Origin: Pseudomonas segetis
GTDB taxonomy: Bacteria > Pseudomonadota > Gammaproteobacteria > Pseudomonadales > Pseudomonadaceae
Direction: 5' to 3'
DNA length: 64,000 nt
Assembly: GCF_900188155.1 (NCBI RefSeq)
Contig: NZ_FZOG01000002.1
Coordinates: 449,845 to 513,844 of the forward strand
Shown: one piece after another, positions 46,377 through 55,754 of the stretch
Position numbering within the stretch: position 1 is the first letter of the stretch
Layout of the letters: each line of letters starts with the position of its first letter
Translations under genes and position numbers: made by a program
The notes under the pieces: generated by a model
What the model was told of the DNA's origin: nothing
Database searches by the model: none
The model's input: the letters and a program-made list of their open reading frames with translations, nothing else

Positions 46377-47279
46377 ATGAGCGCCAAAACAGAACCCGGG
46401 GTAAAACTGAAGTCCCCATGCCGATCAATCAGGTTTCTACTGGTCGTATTGCTATTGCTATGGCTAAACATCGCCGAGGCCAGGCAACTGTTTTATCTGG
46501 GACAAGCAATCCCGGACATACAGCGTCCCTGGAGCAGCGGGGATTACCAGCACTTGATAGAAGCGCTGCAACAGGTAAATAAAACCCAGGCCAATGCACT
46601 GCCCAAACGCAGCGGTGAATTTACCGGCCCCATTTATCGACGCATGGTGAGCACTGAGAATCTGCAAGCGCAATTGAATATCTACCGGCCACTAGAGTCA
46701 CGCCAGCACGAGGCTCGGGAGGCATTGTTTCAACTCAAAGAATTGATGCGCCTGTACTTTGACTTCACAGCAACCAAACAGCCCTATGCGGCTGAGGCAC
46801 TGGGGTTGATGAGCTACTCACTCAATCAACAAGCGGTGCTGTTTACCTTGACGACAGAGTTTTGGATGAGCCTTTCGCCTAGCGAACAGCGTAATCCCGT
46901 GCGCCTGAACGGCTTGACCGAAACCAAGGCTGGCGCTGCGTTACTGACTAAAAGCGCACTGGATTACCTAGGGCTCACCCAGCAATTCGCCCGTGCTGAC
47001 CTGGTCCTGTATAGCGCAGAACTCAGCAAGCAACTGCCGAGCCTGTTTGTGCACCTTTCCAACGATACCCGCCAGCAACTGCTGCAAAGAATCAACCTTA
47101 TTGCCAAGTCTCACACCTACCCGGCAGTACGCTCCAACTTTGCCTCACTACAGCCGGTGCTGGTGGCGCTTCAAGATGATATGCAAAAGCAGATCAGCGC
47201 CAGTAATCGCAGACCCGATGGACACAAGCGCAAACAACAGCTGAGTCTGGATTTATCCACATCCGACCTGCCTTTCTAG
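46377..47279 (+). CDS. Hypothetical exported protein
   Basis: A protein of 300 residues that I do not recognise. A basic N-terminus and hydrophobic stretch (FLLVVLLLLWLNIAEA, about 21-36) form a signal peptide or anchor, then a soluble, mostly helical region with no catalytic motif I can name. The tail is basic (RRPDGHKRKQQ). The ATG at 46377 has no obvious ribosome site. It converges with the LuxR regulator gene, 23 bases apart. Confidence 0.6.
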   Translation: MSAKTEPGVKLKSPCRSIRFLLVVLLLLWLNIAEARQLFYLGQAIPDIQRPWSSGDYQHLIEALQQVNKTQANALPKRSGEFTGPIYRRMVSTENLQAQLNIYRPLESRQHEAREALFQLKELMRLYFDFTATKQPYAAEALGLMSYSLNQQAVLFTLTTEFWMSLSPSEQRNPVRLNGLTETKAGAALLTKSALDYLGLTQQFARADLVLYSAELSKQLPSLFVHLSNDTRQQLLQRINLIAKSHTYPAVRSNFASLQPVLVALQDDMQKQISASNRRPDGHKRKQQLSLDLSTSDLPF

Positions 47280-47302
47280 GTGCGCCTCGGGCAGTTCGCA
47301 TT

Positions 47303-50050
47303 TCAGAGCAAGCCCAGGCTATTGGCTCGCGCGACCGCCTGGGTTCGCCGCTCAACACCCAACTTGCTGTTGATATGCCGGGCGTGGGTTTTAACGGTAT
47401 GCAGCGAGATAAATAATCGTTCGCTGATTTCCTGGTTAGAGCAGCCCTTGGCAATCAACTCCAGTACCGCCCGCTCCCGGCCGCTCAATGGCTCCGTGAG
47501 GCTGGCATGGTCGCTTGAAACTTCCGGCAGAGGCTCCAAGACAGGCAACAATGCCAATAAGGCCGTGGTAACAGGGGTTGTAGTTCGCGCCACAAGTTGT
47601 TCGCGTAGCCACTTGGGCTTATGCACCAAGAGCTCGTCGAACTGTAGCAAGCCCCCGCCAACGGCCATGTCCAGTGCACTGTTAAGATGTTGCTGTGCCT
47701 CGCTCTCACGCCCACTGTGGAGTACCAGCATAGCCAGCTGCACTTGCGCAAACGAGCCAATAAATTGCCCACCGGTTGTTTGCGCACGCTGGACCAAAGC
47801 CTTCAAGCGGCGCTCAGCTTCACTGGTACGGCCTTTGATCCGCTCAAGAACGGCCAGGTGAAAGTCAATGTGCAGTGCCAATTGCGGGTGATACTCAGGC
47901 GCTGTCGCAGCCTGAGCAGTCCCGTAGGTTTCATCCAGACGCTCAAGCCATGCCTCAGCAAGGTCAACCTGACCTTGCCGCAACCACAACTCACATTTGA
48001 TCAGGGTGATCATGGCCAGATAATAAACAGCTGGCACGTCCCAGATATGCATGAGTCGCTCGGCATCACTGAGCAATGCGAAAGCCTCAGACAAGTGCCC
48101 TTCACGCCCTTCCTGACTGGCTAGAACGCAGTAGCCTATCAACACGCTGATATCGCGACAGGCACGGGCTTCTTTAATCCCTGCGCGTAGATGCGAGGCG
48201 GCCTTGTGGGGCTGCATACGGAATGAAAGCAGGGTCCCTTCATACAGCGTAAGCCTGGCCCTGGCAGCATAAAAACGGTGCGTTGGGAAATCACGCAACA
48301 GCTCCAGGCCTTGACGCGTCTCAACCAAGGCCCGGCAGATTTCACCCCGCGCCTGTAGCACGCGGGCGCGATCATAGTATGCAAGCGCCTCAAAAAGCGG
48401 ATTGCCAATGCGCTGGGCAAGCTCTAGTGCGTCGCGGTTGAGGCCGCGCGCACGCCATAAATCGCCCTGCACTATTGCCAGGTTCGCCAATACAGACAGA
48501 CAGGTAAGCCTTGGTCCATAACGCTCATGGGATAACCCAGCCAGTGCTGCCGTGCAGAATTCGATTGCTCGCGGACTATCGCCACGCCCCCGGGCAATCA
48601 CCCCACTGATCGCCAGCCACTGCGCCACCAACTCCTGTTGATCCTGGGCAGAAGGTGCAGGCAGGAAACGGCTTAGCTGCGCGGCCAGCTCCTCAGCGGC
48701 ATCGAGTTGGCAGGCCAGGGCCAAAGCCCAGCTGTAAAGCAGAATCAGCCTGGAAGTACTGCTGAGCAGGTAATCGGGCAGATCCATCTTCCAGCGCAGT
48801 AAGGCCGATACATTTTGCTCCGCCAATAATTGCTCTTCTGAAAGGCTTTGCACCAGGTTTGCCGCGACATCGGGTTGGCCAGCCTGCAGGGCCTGTTCAA
48901 TGGCCTCATCCAGAAGACCATGAGAGGTAAACCAACGACATGCCCGTAAATGCATATGGGCAACCTTTGTTTCCGAATCCTGCACAGGTCTTGCGCGTAA
49001 CAAATCAGAAAACAGGTGATGGTAACGAAACCACTTGCCCTGCTCATCGAGTGGAACCAGGAACACCTGATGTGTCTGCAAGTAATCGAGAATACTGGCA
49101 CTGTCACGGCTATCACGAATCACATCGCATAGCTCTGCGCAGAAACGATCCATGCTTGCGGTGTCATACAGGAACGCCTGAACGTCTGTGGGCTGACGCT
49201 CAATGACCTCCTCCAGCAAGTACTCGCGTATCAGCCCTTGCGCACCATGGGGTACCGCCATGACATGCTGCAAGTCAGCTAACTGCCCTGCATCGGCCGC
49301 CGCCAGCAACCATAGGCGCAGACCCGCAATCCACCCCTCGCTGCGAACACATAGTTCGGCCAGAGCTTCAGCCGGCAAGCTTGCGCCTTGGCGGCCCAAC
49401 AGCTGGCTTATTTCATCCTGCGTAAGGCGCAAGTCCTGTTCGTTGAGCTCAAGTAACTGCTGGGATAAGCGCAGCCGGGCAAGGTGCCAGTCAGGACGCT
49501 GGCGACTCGTTACCAAGAGCAACATCCCACTCGGCAGATGATTCAGCAGAAATTGCAGGCAGCGATCAAGAACTGCTCCCTGGGCCAGATGATAATCATC
49601 CAGCACCAGCAATAAAGGCTGCCGTGGGTCCAGTGCTTGGCTCAAGTCATCAAGAAAGGCATCGAGCCACTCTTCGAATGCAAAGGGCTGATGACGCTGG
49701 CGCATCTTCAACAAACCGAGCGCCTCATCTCCAACACTGGGGTAATGTTGCTGTAGCCCCAGTAGCAGGCGCTCAAGACACTTGCCTGGGTCACTGTCCC
49801 GCTCACTCAGGCCCAGCCACAGGTTTTGCCAATTACTCGGCAGCTGTTCGCAAAACTCGATGGCCAGGGAGCTTTTCCCAAAACCGGCAGGTGCCGACAC
49901 AAGCAATAGACGACCTTGCAATCCATGCTGCAATCGCTGGCAAAGGCGGGACCGGGGAATATGCCCCTCAGGCAGCGGTGGCCTGTAGAAACGTAATTCC
50001 CCCTGGGCGGTGATCCGCGAGGTGCCGGGCAGGTTGGATAAATCGGTCAT
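47303..50050 (-). CDS. MalT-type (LAL) LuxR-family regulator
   Basis: A protein of 915 residues. The N-terminal STAND ATPase has Walker A SAPAGFGKSSLA (about 52-63) and Walker B LLLVLDDYH (about 145). A long helical TPR-like sensor region covers about 400-830, and a C-terminal LuxR helix-turn-helix (LSGRERAVLELIAKGCSNQE) closes the protein. It is the MalT/AlkS type, in which ATP and an inducer drive oligomerisation and activation. By position it probably controls the DUF1329-DUF1302 pair and the acyl-CoA ligase. Its inducer is unknown. Confidence 0.9.
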   Translation of the reverse strand: MTDLSNLPGTSRITAQGELRFYRPPLPEGHIPRSRLCQRLQHGLQGRLLLVSAPAGFGKSSLAIEFCEQLPSNWQNLWLGLSERDSDPGKCLERLLLGLQQHYPSVGDEALGLLKMRQRHQPFAFEEWLDAFLDDLSQALDPRQPLLLVLDDYHLAQGAVLDRCLQFLLNHLPSGMLLLVTSRQRPDWHLARLRLSQQLLELNEQDLRLTQDEISQLLGRQGASLPAEALAELCVRSEGWIAGLRLWLLAAADAGQLADLQHVMAVPHGAQGLIREYLLEEVIERQPTDVQAFLYDTASMDRFCAELCDVIRDSRDSASILDYLQTHQVFLVPLDEQGKWFRYHHLFSDLLRARPVQDSETKVAHMHLRACRWFTSHGLLDEAIEQALQAGQPDVAANLVQSLSEEQLLAEQNVSALLRWKMDLPDYLLSSTSRLILLYSWALALACQLDAAEELAAQLSRFLPAPSAQDQQELVAQWLAISGVIARGRGDSPRAIEFCTAALAGLSHERYGPRLTCLSVLANLAIVQGDLWRARGLNRDALELAQRIGNPLFEALAYYDRARVLQARGEICRALVETRQGLELLRDFPTHRFYAARARLTLYEGTLLSFRMQPHKAASHLRAGIKEARACRDISVLIGYCVLASQEGREGHLSEAFALLSDAERLMHIWDVPAVYYLAMITLIKCELWLRQGQVDLAEAWLERLDETYGTAQAATAPEYHPQLALHIDFHLAVLERIKGRTSEAERRLKALVQRAQTTGGQFIGSFAQVQLAMLVLHSGRESEAQQHLNSALDMAVGGGLLQFDELLVHKPKWLREQLVARTTTPVTTALLALLPVLEPLPEVSSDHASLTEPLSGRERAVLELIAKGCSNQEISERLFISLHTVKTHARHINSKLGVERRTQAVARANSLGLL

Positions 50051-50263
50051 TTGCCAGTTCTTGGATTAGTTGGGAGAGCAATCTACATGACTTAATCCCA
50101 GACTAACGTTTAGATCAAGCCATTTGAAGCCCTCAGGTGTTACCACACATATAAGCCCGCCTTGCAACCGCAAAATCCTACGCAGTCCAAGACCCAGGCA
50201 ATTTATAGCGCCAGATGGTATTCCAATGCGCCGTTATGACTCTTGCAGTATTAAGACGGCAAT

Positions 50264-50291
50264 AAAAAAACCGGCACTAGGCCGGTTTTTC
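50264..50291. terminator. Rho-independent terminator, bidirectional
   Basis: AAAAACCGGC and GCCGGTTTTT pair around ACTAG with A and T runs on the two sides. It lies 20 bases after the DUF1329 gene stop on the minus strand. Confidence 0.88.
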
Positions 50292-50310
50292 TAACAGCAA
50301 CTGAATACGC

Positions 50311-51684
50311 TTAGCGTACGCCAGCCTGACGCAGTGCAGCTGGAGTGAAATCACTCTCAGTGGCCTTGAAGTTGAAGTCGTAAGCTTGTTTCTCTTCGTT
50401 CTTCATGCCCAGAGCCAAATAACGGCCCGACAACAGGTCATACAGGGTTTCCACGGTGTACCACGGCACCTGATAGTTGTAGTAGTACTGCGAATGCGCT
50501 TCCGCTACACGCCACAGGGTGCCACGGCCATCGTAATGGTCGATTTCAGCCGCTTGCCAGGTATCTTCATCAATGAAGAAGTCACGCTTGGCGTAGATAT
50601 GGCGCTCGCCTTTTTTCAGGGTTGCAGTCACATGCCATACGCGGTGTAGCTCGTAGCGGGTCAAGTCCTGATTGATGTGGCCTGGCTTGAGGATTTCCGA
50701 ATACTTCAGCTTTGGAGAGTCCAGGTCATAGCTGTTGTAAGGGATGTACTTCTCTTCCTTGCCCACCAACTTCCAGTCATAACGATCTGGAGCACCGTTA
50801 TACAGGTCGTAGTTGTCCGAGGTACGCAGGCCGTCTGATGCGGTACCTGGACCGTCATAGGATACCTGTGGCGCACGACGCACACGACGCTGACCGGCGT
50901 TGTAGAGCCAGGCCAAACGAGGCTCTTTCACCTGGTTAAGCGTTTCGTGTACCAGCAATACGTTACCTGCCAGACGCGATGGTGCTGTTACCCGTTGCTT
51001 GAAGTAGAACAGTACGTTGCTTTCTTTGCTCGGGTCGAAGTCAGTCAAGGAGTTACGGAAGGTAAACTCATCCTGGAAATACACCAGTGAGTAGGAACCA
51101 TTTGGCTGCGGCGTGGCTTGTGCCACCACTCGCTTGATGCTGCCACCACGGTAGCGGGTGATGTGGTTCCAGATAACTTCCAGGCCATCCTTGGGGATTG
51201 GGAAAGGGTTGGCGGTGTCGAAGTTTTCCATGCCGTTACCACCCTCGATCAACTTGGTGTTGAGGGCATTTTTCTTGGTCGCCTCGATAATCTTGGCGGG
51301 CACGGTTGCCGAACGATGCGTGGTGTAGACCGGCATCTTGTAGGTGGTTGGATAACGCTTGAACATCGCAATCTGACCTGGGGTCAGGTTAGCTTTGTAC
51401 TGCTCCATGTTTTCCGCAGTGATGGTGAACAATGGCTTTTCGTTGGCGTACGGATTGGACAGGAACCCGCCTGAGTCAACCGTACCGGCGTTGGTTGGCA
51501 AGCCTCCAGTCCAGGCAGGAATGGTGCCAGCGGCGTTACCCGCCATTTCAGCACCAATTGGAGTCAAGCTAGTTCCCAGCTTGGCGGCTTCTTCAGCAGA
51601 AACAGCAGCCAGTACGCTGGTGGAAAGTAAACTCAAGGCAAAAATCATTGCACTCGATTTGAGCAGACTTCTTGTTGTTTTCAT
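50311..51684 (-). CDS. DUF1329 family exported protein
   Basis: A protein of 457 residues with a signal peptide (MIFALSLLSTSVLAAVSAEE), so periplasmic. The DUF1329 family resembles LolB/outer-membrane lipoprotein-sorting folds and is regularly encoded with a DUF1302 protein. It starts with a good GGAAGAG ribosome site, 32 bases after the DUF1302 stop, in one operon. Such pairs in Pseudomonas are linked to uptake or export of hydrophobic compounds such as terpenoids, esters or long-chain acids; that role is inferred. The usual BNR-repeat and RND-type partners are absent here. Confidence 0.9.
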   Translation of the reverse strand: MKTTRSLLKSSAMIFALSLLSTSVLAAVSAEEAAKLGTSLTPIGAEMAGNAAGTIPAWTGGLPTNAGTVDSGGFLSNPYANEKPLFTITAENMEQYKANLTPGQIAMFKRYPTTYKMPVYTTHRSATVPAKIIEATKKNALNTKLIEGGNGMENFDTANPFPIPKDGLEVIWNHITRYRGGSIKRVVAQATPQPNGSYSLVYFQDEFTFRNSLTDFDPSKESNVLFYFKQRVTAPSRLAGNVLLVHETLNQVKEPRLAWLYNAGQRRVRRAPQVSYDGPGTASDGLRTSDNYDLYNGAPDRYDWKLVGKEEKYIPYNSYDLDSPKLKYSEILKPGHINQDLTRYELHRVWHVTATLKKGERHIYAKRDFFIDEDTWQAAEIDHYDGRGTLWRVAEAHSQYYYNYQVPWYTVETLYDLLSGRYLALGMKNEEKQAYDFNFKATESDFTPAALRQAGVR

Positions 51685-51716
51685 AAATACAGTCTCTTCC
51701 TTTAAATCTGGATGCC

Positions 51717-53648
51717 TTAGAAGTTCATACCGAAACTAAGCGCAGCAAAGTCGCGATCCGACTGAGTGCTGTAGTCGCCGCCGAAGAAGTTGGTATACGA
51801 CAGGCTTGCGGTGTAGGTGTTCTGGTACTCGGCATCAAGTCCCAGGCTTATACCTTTGCGGCCCTCTTCGAAGTTGGCGCCAGGGCCTGGGGAATAACCA
51901 TCAACGTCATGCGACCAGGAAACGCTTGGCTTGAGGTTGACCCCTGCCATGGCGTCCGGGTATTCCCAGATTGCCCGAGCACGATAACCCCAGGAATCAG
52001 CAGTGGTGAAACCATCGTTGTTGCAATAACGGCTGACGTTCTTGGCAGTCGGGCTGCCCAAAGTACCAGCGTTCAGTGCCTCACAAGACGGAGCGCCACC
52101 AATCTGGCCCGGCAAAGCACCTGGACCGAAGACAGGGTCACGGCCATAGCGGACGTCACTAGTGCTTTCAAGACCGCCTACATGGGTCCAGCCAATTTCA
52201 CCCACCAAGGTGAGTCGGCTAGCGCCCATCACCTGATCGATAAAGTGAGTGAAGGTGGTTTGCAGTTGGGTGATTTCTTTACGGCGATAACCTGACAAGT
52301 CCTGGCCTGCCTGACCGTCCAGCAACGAAGCGTTGTCGTATACCGCGTTGCCGCCAATGCTGATCGGGTTCAAGCCGGCATACAGGATATCGGTGGTATT
52401 AAGCTGAACGGGCGCATTCGGCCGGTAGCTCACTTCACCACTCCAGGCGGTACCGGTAGGCAAGGTGGTCGAGAAGCTCAAGCCATACAGGCGAATATCT
52501 TCAGGGTATTCGATGTAGTAGCTACCGTTGCCCGCAGTGGCGGCTGCCGCCAGGCGTGCAGCAGTTGAGGCCCCGACCAAGCCAGCAGCGCCAGTTGCCA
52601 CCGAGTTGATAGTATTGGTTGCGTCTACCGAAGCCCCCTTGCCACTGAAAATCGGCAGACGGCTGTGGTAGTTCATGAAATAAGCGCCGAACTCGGTGTC
52701 GAGCTGGTCGGCGAAGTAACGGAACGCCACACCGAACTGGCCACTGTCCCTGGCGTCACGGTCGCCATCACGCTTCACAACGAGGCCTTCATCCCAAGGC
52801 GATGGAGTGACGCCCAAGCCAGCACCACCGAGGATGCTGTTGATCAGATTGACCGCAGCCGGGTCATTGGAGAGCACGGCCAGGTTTTGATCACAACCAT
52901 CGGCGACTACGTCAGGCTGGGAAAAGAAGGTGCCGCAGTTATCGACAACAGTCTGGTCCCACTCCAGCTGATAGAACGCCTCCATCGAGAGGTTGTCGGT
53001 CAGACTCTGGGAAACGTAGAACATATTGACGGGGATCAGGCCTTCCTTGATCTCCGCACCTGGGCGTCGGAAAGCGGAAACGTCAACCGGGTTGATCGAG
53101 TTGATCGAGTTCTGGATGAAGGTACTTTCACCCCAGCTGACCACCTGCTTACCCAAACGCACGGTGCCCGGCTGATTGCCGATGGCATAGTTGTGATAAA
53201 CGAAGGCGTCGAGGATTTCAGCACCCGATGCCTGCGCCGCGGTTTTACGGTTGTGATCGTCGATGTCTTTGAATAGACGGTCTTCATCCTTCAGTTCGAA
53301 GTCATACCAATACTTGCCACGCACGAATACGCCGGTATCGCCATACTTCAATTCAAGGTCGTGAATACCCTTGAATATCTTCGAGAATGTCTCGCCGCTC
53401 TTGAAGTTAAGACGCGAATCGTCAGAGGTTTGCGAGAGGCCCCGACCGCCGTTATTGACGCCGATCAGGTCTTTGTCAGGGCTTTCGGTAGACCAACTGG
53501 CACCCACGGAAAGTGATGAGTCGAATTGACCCTCAATTTCACCGATGTTGAAGGTCACACCAAATGCAGGTGTTGCAAGAGTAGAGGCGAGGCCGACTGC
53601 CAAAGGCAATTTCGCCAAACGCCACTGTGGACTTATTTTTATTGTCAT
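51717..53648 (-). CDS. DUF1302 family outer-membrane protein
   Basis: A protein of 643 residues. The signal peptide (LPLAVGLASTLATPAFG) is followed by a mature part rich in alternating beta-strands and ending in aromatic Phe (AALSFGMNF), as in outer-membrane barrels. Family segments include GVFVRGKYWYDFELKDED and VRLGKQVVSWGESTFIQNS. It probably forms a channel for a hydrophobic substrate, together with DUF1329. ATG 53648 is eight bases after GGAG; the GTG at 53654 is too close to it. A TGACTGATCAGTCA palindrome lies upstream at 53840. Confidence 0.9.
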   Translation of the reverse strand: MTIKISPQWRLAKLPLAVGLASTLATPAFGVTFNIGEIEGQFDSSLSVGASWSTESPDKDLIGVNNGGRGLSQTSDDSRLNFKSGETFSKIFKGIHDLELKYGDTGVFVRGKYWYDFELKDEDRLFKDIDDHNRKTAAQASGAEILDAFVYHNYAIGNQPGTVRLGKQVVSWGESTFIQNSINSINPVDVSAFRRPGAEIKEGLIPVNMFYVSQSLTDNLSMEAFYQLEWDQTVVDNCGTFFSQPDVVADGCDQNLAVLSNDPAAVNLINSILGGAGLGVTPSPWDEGLVVKRDGDRDARDSGQFGVAFRYFADQLDTEFGAYFMNYHSRLPIFSGKGASVDATNTINSVATGAAGLVGASTAARLAAAATAGNGSYYIEYPEDIRLYGLSFSTTLPTGTAWSGEVSYRPNAPVQLNTTDILYAGLNPISIGGNAVYDNASLLDGQAGQDLSGYRRKEITQLQTTFTHFIDQVMGASRLTLVGEIGWTHVGGLESTSDVRYGRDPVFGPGALPGQIGGAPSCEALNAGTLGSPTAKNVSRYCNNDGFTTADSWGYRARAIWEYPDAMAGVNLKPSVSWSHDVDGYSPGPGANFEEGRKGISLGLDAEYQNTYTASLSYTNFFGGDYSTQSDRDFAALSFGMNF

Positions 53649-53839
53649 CGACACAACTCCATGGTGTTTTATTTTTATTTATGGCTCGACTATATCCAGC
53701 AGGTAGTACGGATAGATCCCTCGAAAGTGTGATTTGTAGATCAGCAACCACTCTGGCTCAACGGTTTCAATGTCCATGACAATGTGCCGTCAGAGCAAGA
53801 ATGGCTGTAAAACAGCAATTAGCAAGCCAAACGCTTGTT

Positions 53840-53853
53840 TGACTGATCAGTCA
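53840..53853. promoter_or_regulatory. Perfect 14-bp palindrome upstream of the DUF1302 operon
   Basis: TGACTGATCAGTCA is an exact palindrome within TTTGACTGATCAGTCACATT, 187 bases before the DUF1302 start. Its form resembles operators of TetR-family repressors. No TetR gene lies in the window, so the binding protein is unknown. Confidence 0.45.
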
Positions 53854-53878
53854 CATTCAATCCTTCGACTGACACTGG

Positions 53879-55561
53879 CTAAAGCGTCGACAAAAACTCA
53901 CTTCCGGCCTCCTGCCATTGAGCGATATCCACGCGAATTCGTTTCTTATCCAGCTTGCCGACACTGGTCTTGGGAATTTCAGTAACAAGCGCAATTTGCG
54001 TTGGGATTGCCCACTTATTTATGTGGCCTTGCTCAACATAGGGTTTGAGATGTTCCTTGAGCCCCTTGGCATCCAACTGCTGGCCTTCATGCAACACCAA
54101 CAATGCAAAGGGCCGCTCTCCCCACTGCGGATCAGCCACGCCCACCACGGCCACTTCACGCACTGCGCTACAGCGGCTGATGAGGTCTTCTAGCGCCAGT
54201 GAAGACAACCACTCGCCGCCGGTTTTAATCACATCCTTGATGCGGTCGCGGATATCAATAACCCCCATGCCATCGATAGTGGCAACGTCCCCGGTGTGCA
54301 TCCAGCCGTGCTCCCACAACTCCTCCCCCTTCTCCGGCTCACGGAAATAACCTTGGGTCAGCCAGGGTGAGCGCAACACCAGCTCGCCCTGGGTTTCGCC
54401 ATCAGATGGGAGAATCTTGCCTGCGCCATCCATGATGACCGCTTCCACCATGGGCACTGGAACGCCGGCCTTGATACGGTAGGTGATGCGCTCGTCTTCG
54501 CTGCCCGCTTGCAATTCGGCATTGAGATAGCCGCAGGAAATCAGCGGGCAGGTCTCCGACATACCGTATGCAGCAGTCAACTGGATACCTGTCGCTTTGG
54601 CAGCATCATAGACCGCGCGATTGAGCGAACTGCCGCCGATGATCATCTTCATACCGCCAAAATCATGGCCCTTGGCGCCAGGACTGTTGAGCAGCATTTG
54701 CAAAATGGTCGGAACACAGTGGGAGAAGGTGACCTTTTCCTCACGAATCAACTTGCACAACAACTCAGGTTCGTAACGACCTGGGTAAACCTGCTTGATC
54801 CCGAGCATGGTCGCCACATAGGGAATACCCCATGCGTGTACGTGAAACATCGGGGTGATGGGCATGTACACATCACTGTTACCGAGCAGGCGGATACTGT
54901 CGAGGGAGCCAACCGTGGTGCCCAATGCCAGGGTGTGCAGCACCAGTTGGCGGTGGGTGAAGTACACCCCTTTTGGATTCCCCGTGGTGCCCGTCGTATA
55001 GAAGGTGGTCGCCACCGAGTTTTCATCAAAGTCGGCAAAATCGTAATGCGCGCTGGCGTTGGCGAGCAATTGCTCGTATTCACCGACACAACCAGGAAGA
55101 TTGGAGGTTTTAGTCTCGGTATCCGTCAGCAACAGCGTCTTTTCAACCGTAGTGAGCTGACTTGCCAGGCCGTTATAAAGCTCGACGAACTCGGTATTGA
55201 CCAGAACAAACTTATCCTCGGCGTGGTTCATGGTGTAGAGGATTTGCTCGGCGGACAGGCGGATATTAATGGTATGCAGTACAGCCCCGATCATCGGCAC
55301 CGCAAACATGCATTCCAGGTAACGATGGCTGTCCCAATCCATCACCGCGACCGTATCACCGGCCTTGACCCCGGCCTCGCTCAGCACATTGGCAAGGCGT
55401 GCGATACGTTCGTTGAGTGTCTTGTAGTCGTAGCGAAACTTGTCGCGATAAACGATTTCTCGGGTCTTCTCATAGCGACCGCCTGAAAGCAACAAGCGCT
55501 TGATCAATAACGGCGATTGATGAGCGTTAGCCGCGGGGGGAATTATCCGGGTTTGCAACAT
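53879..55561 (-). CDS. Medium-chain fatty acyl-CoA ligase (AlkK-like)
   Basis: A protein of 560 residues in the adenylate-forming family. The P-loop is YTTGTTGNPKGV (about 188), A5-type AYGMSETCPLI follows near 335, A7 is HTGDVATIDGMG, and the C-terminal lysine is in PKTSVGKLDKKRIR (about 540). It activates a fatty or similar acid with ATP and CoA. Like AlkK, it lacks membrane segments. The hinge GEWLSSLALE differs slightly from the common GEWISSVELE. Position beside the DUF1302/1329 pair and thiolase suggests a shared catabolic role. Confidence 0.9.
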   Translation of the reverse strand: MLQTRIIPPAANAHQSPLLIKRLLLSGGRYEKTREIVYRDKFRYDYKTLNERIARLANVLSEAGVKAGDTVAVMDWDSHRYLECMFAVPMIGAVLHTINIRLSAEQILYTMNHAEDKFVLVNTEFVELYNGLASQLTTVEKTLLLTDTETKTSNLPGCVGEYEQLLANASAHYDFADFDENSVATTFYTTGTTGNPKGVYFTHRQLVLHTLALGTTVGSLDSIRLLGNSDVYMPITPMFHVHAWGIPYVATMLGIKQVYPGRYEPELLCKLIREEKVTFSHCVPTILQMLLNSPGAKGHDFGGMKMIIGGSSLNRAVYDAAKATGIQLTAAYGMSETCPLISCGYLNAELQAGSEDERITYRIKAGVPVPMVEAVIMDGAGKILPSDGETQGELVLRSPWLTQGYFREPEKGEELWEHGWMHTGDVATIDGMGVIDIRDRIKDVIKTGGEWLSSLALEDLISRCSAVREVAVVGVADPQWGERPFALLVLHEGQQLDAKGLKEHLKPYVEQGHINKWAIPTQIALVTEIPKTSVGKLDKKRIRVDIAQWQEAGSEFLSTL

Positions 55562-55671
55562 TTGGCACCTGTCTACAGTCGGTCGTTAAAGTTGATACGA
55601 CTCTAGATACCTGCTGCTGGCAGCAAATCAGCCAAAAGAATGATTTGCGACGTGACTCTTTGGTCGATATT

Positions 55672-55718
55672 GGTCACCGGATACAATCCTTCCACAAACC
55701 GGTCACTATTAGTCACCG
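55672..55718 (+). promoter_or_regulatory. Repeated GTCAC motifs upstream of the thiolase gene
   Basis: GGTCACCG (55672), GGTCACTA (55701) and AGTCACCG (55711) are three direct copies of a GTCAC motif spaced 29 and 10 bases apart, that is, near helical-turn multiples. They lie 37-83 bases before the thiolase ATG, between the divergent ligase and thiolase genes. This looks like an operator array; the protein is unknown. Confidence 0.4.
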
Positions 55719-55754
55719 AAACAGCTTGCAGTTCTTACATTAGAGGTAACCACC

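Noticed and set aside
54509..55486. A 325-codon plus-strand frame opposite the acyl-CoA ligase gene
   Set aside because: Antisense of a well-conserved enzyme; composition (many His, Arg, Gly) is typical of a shadow frame.
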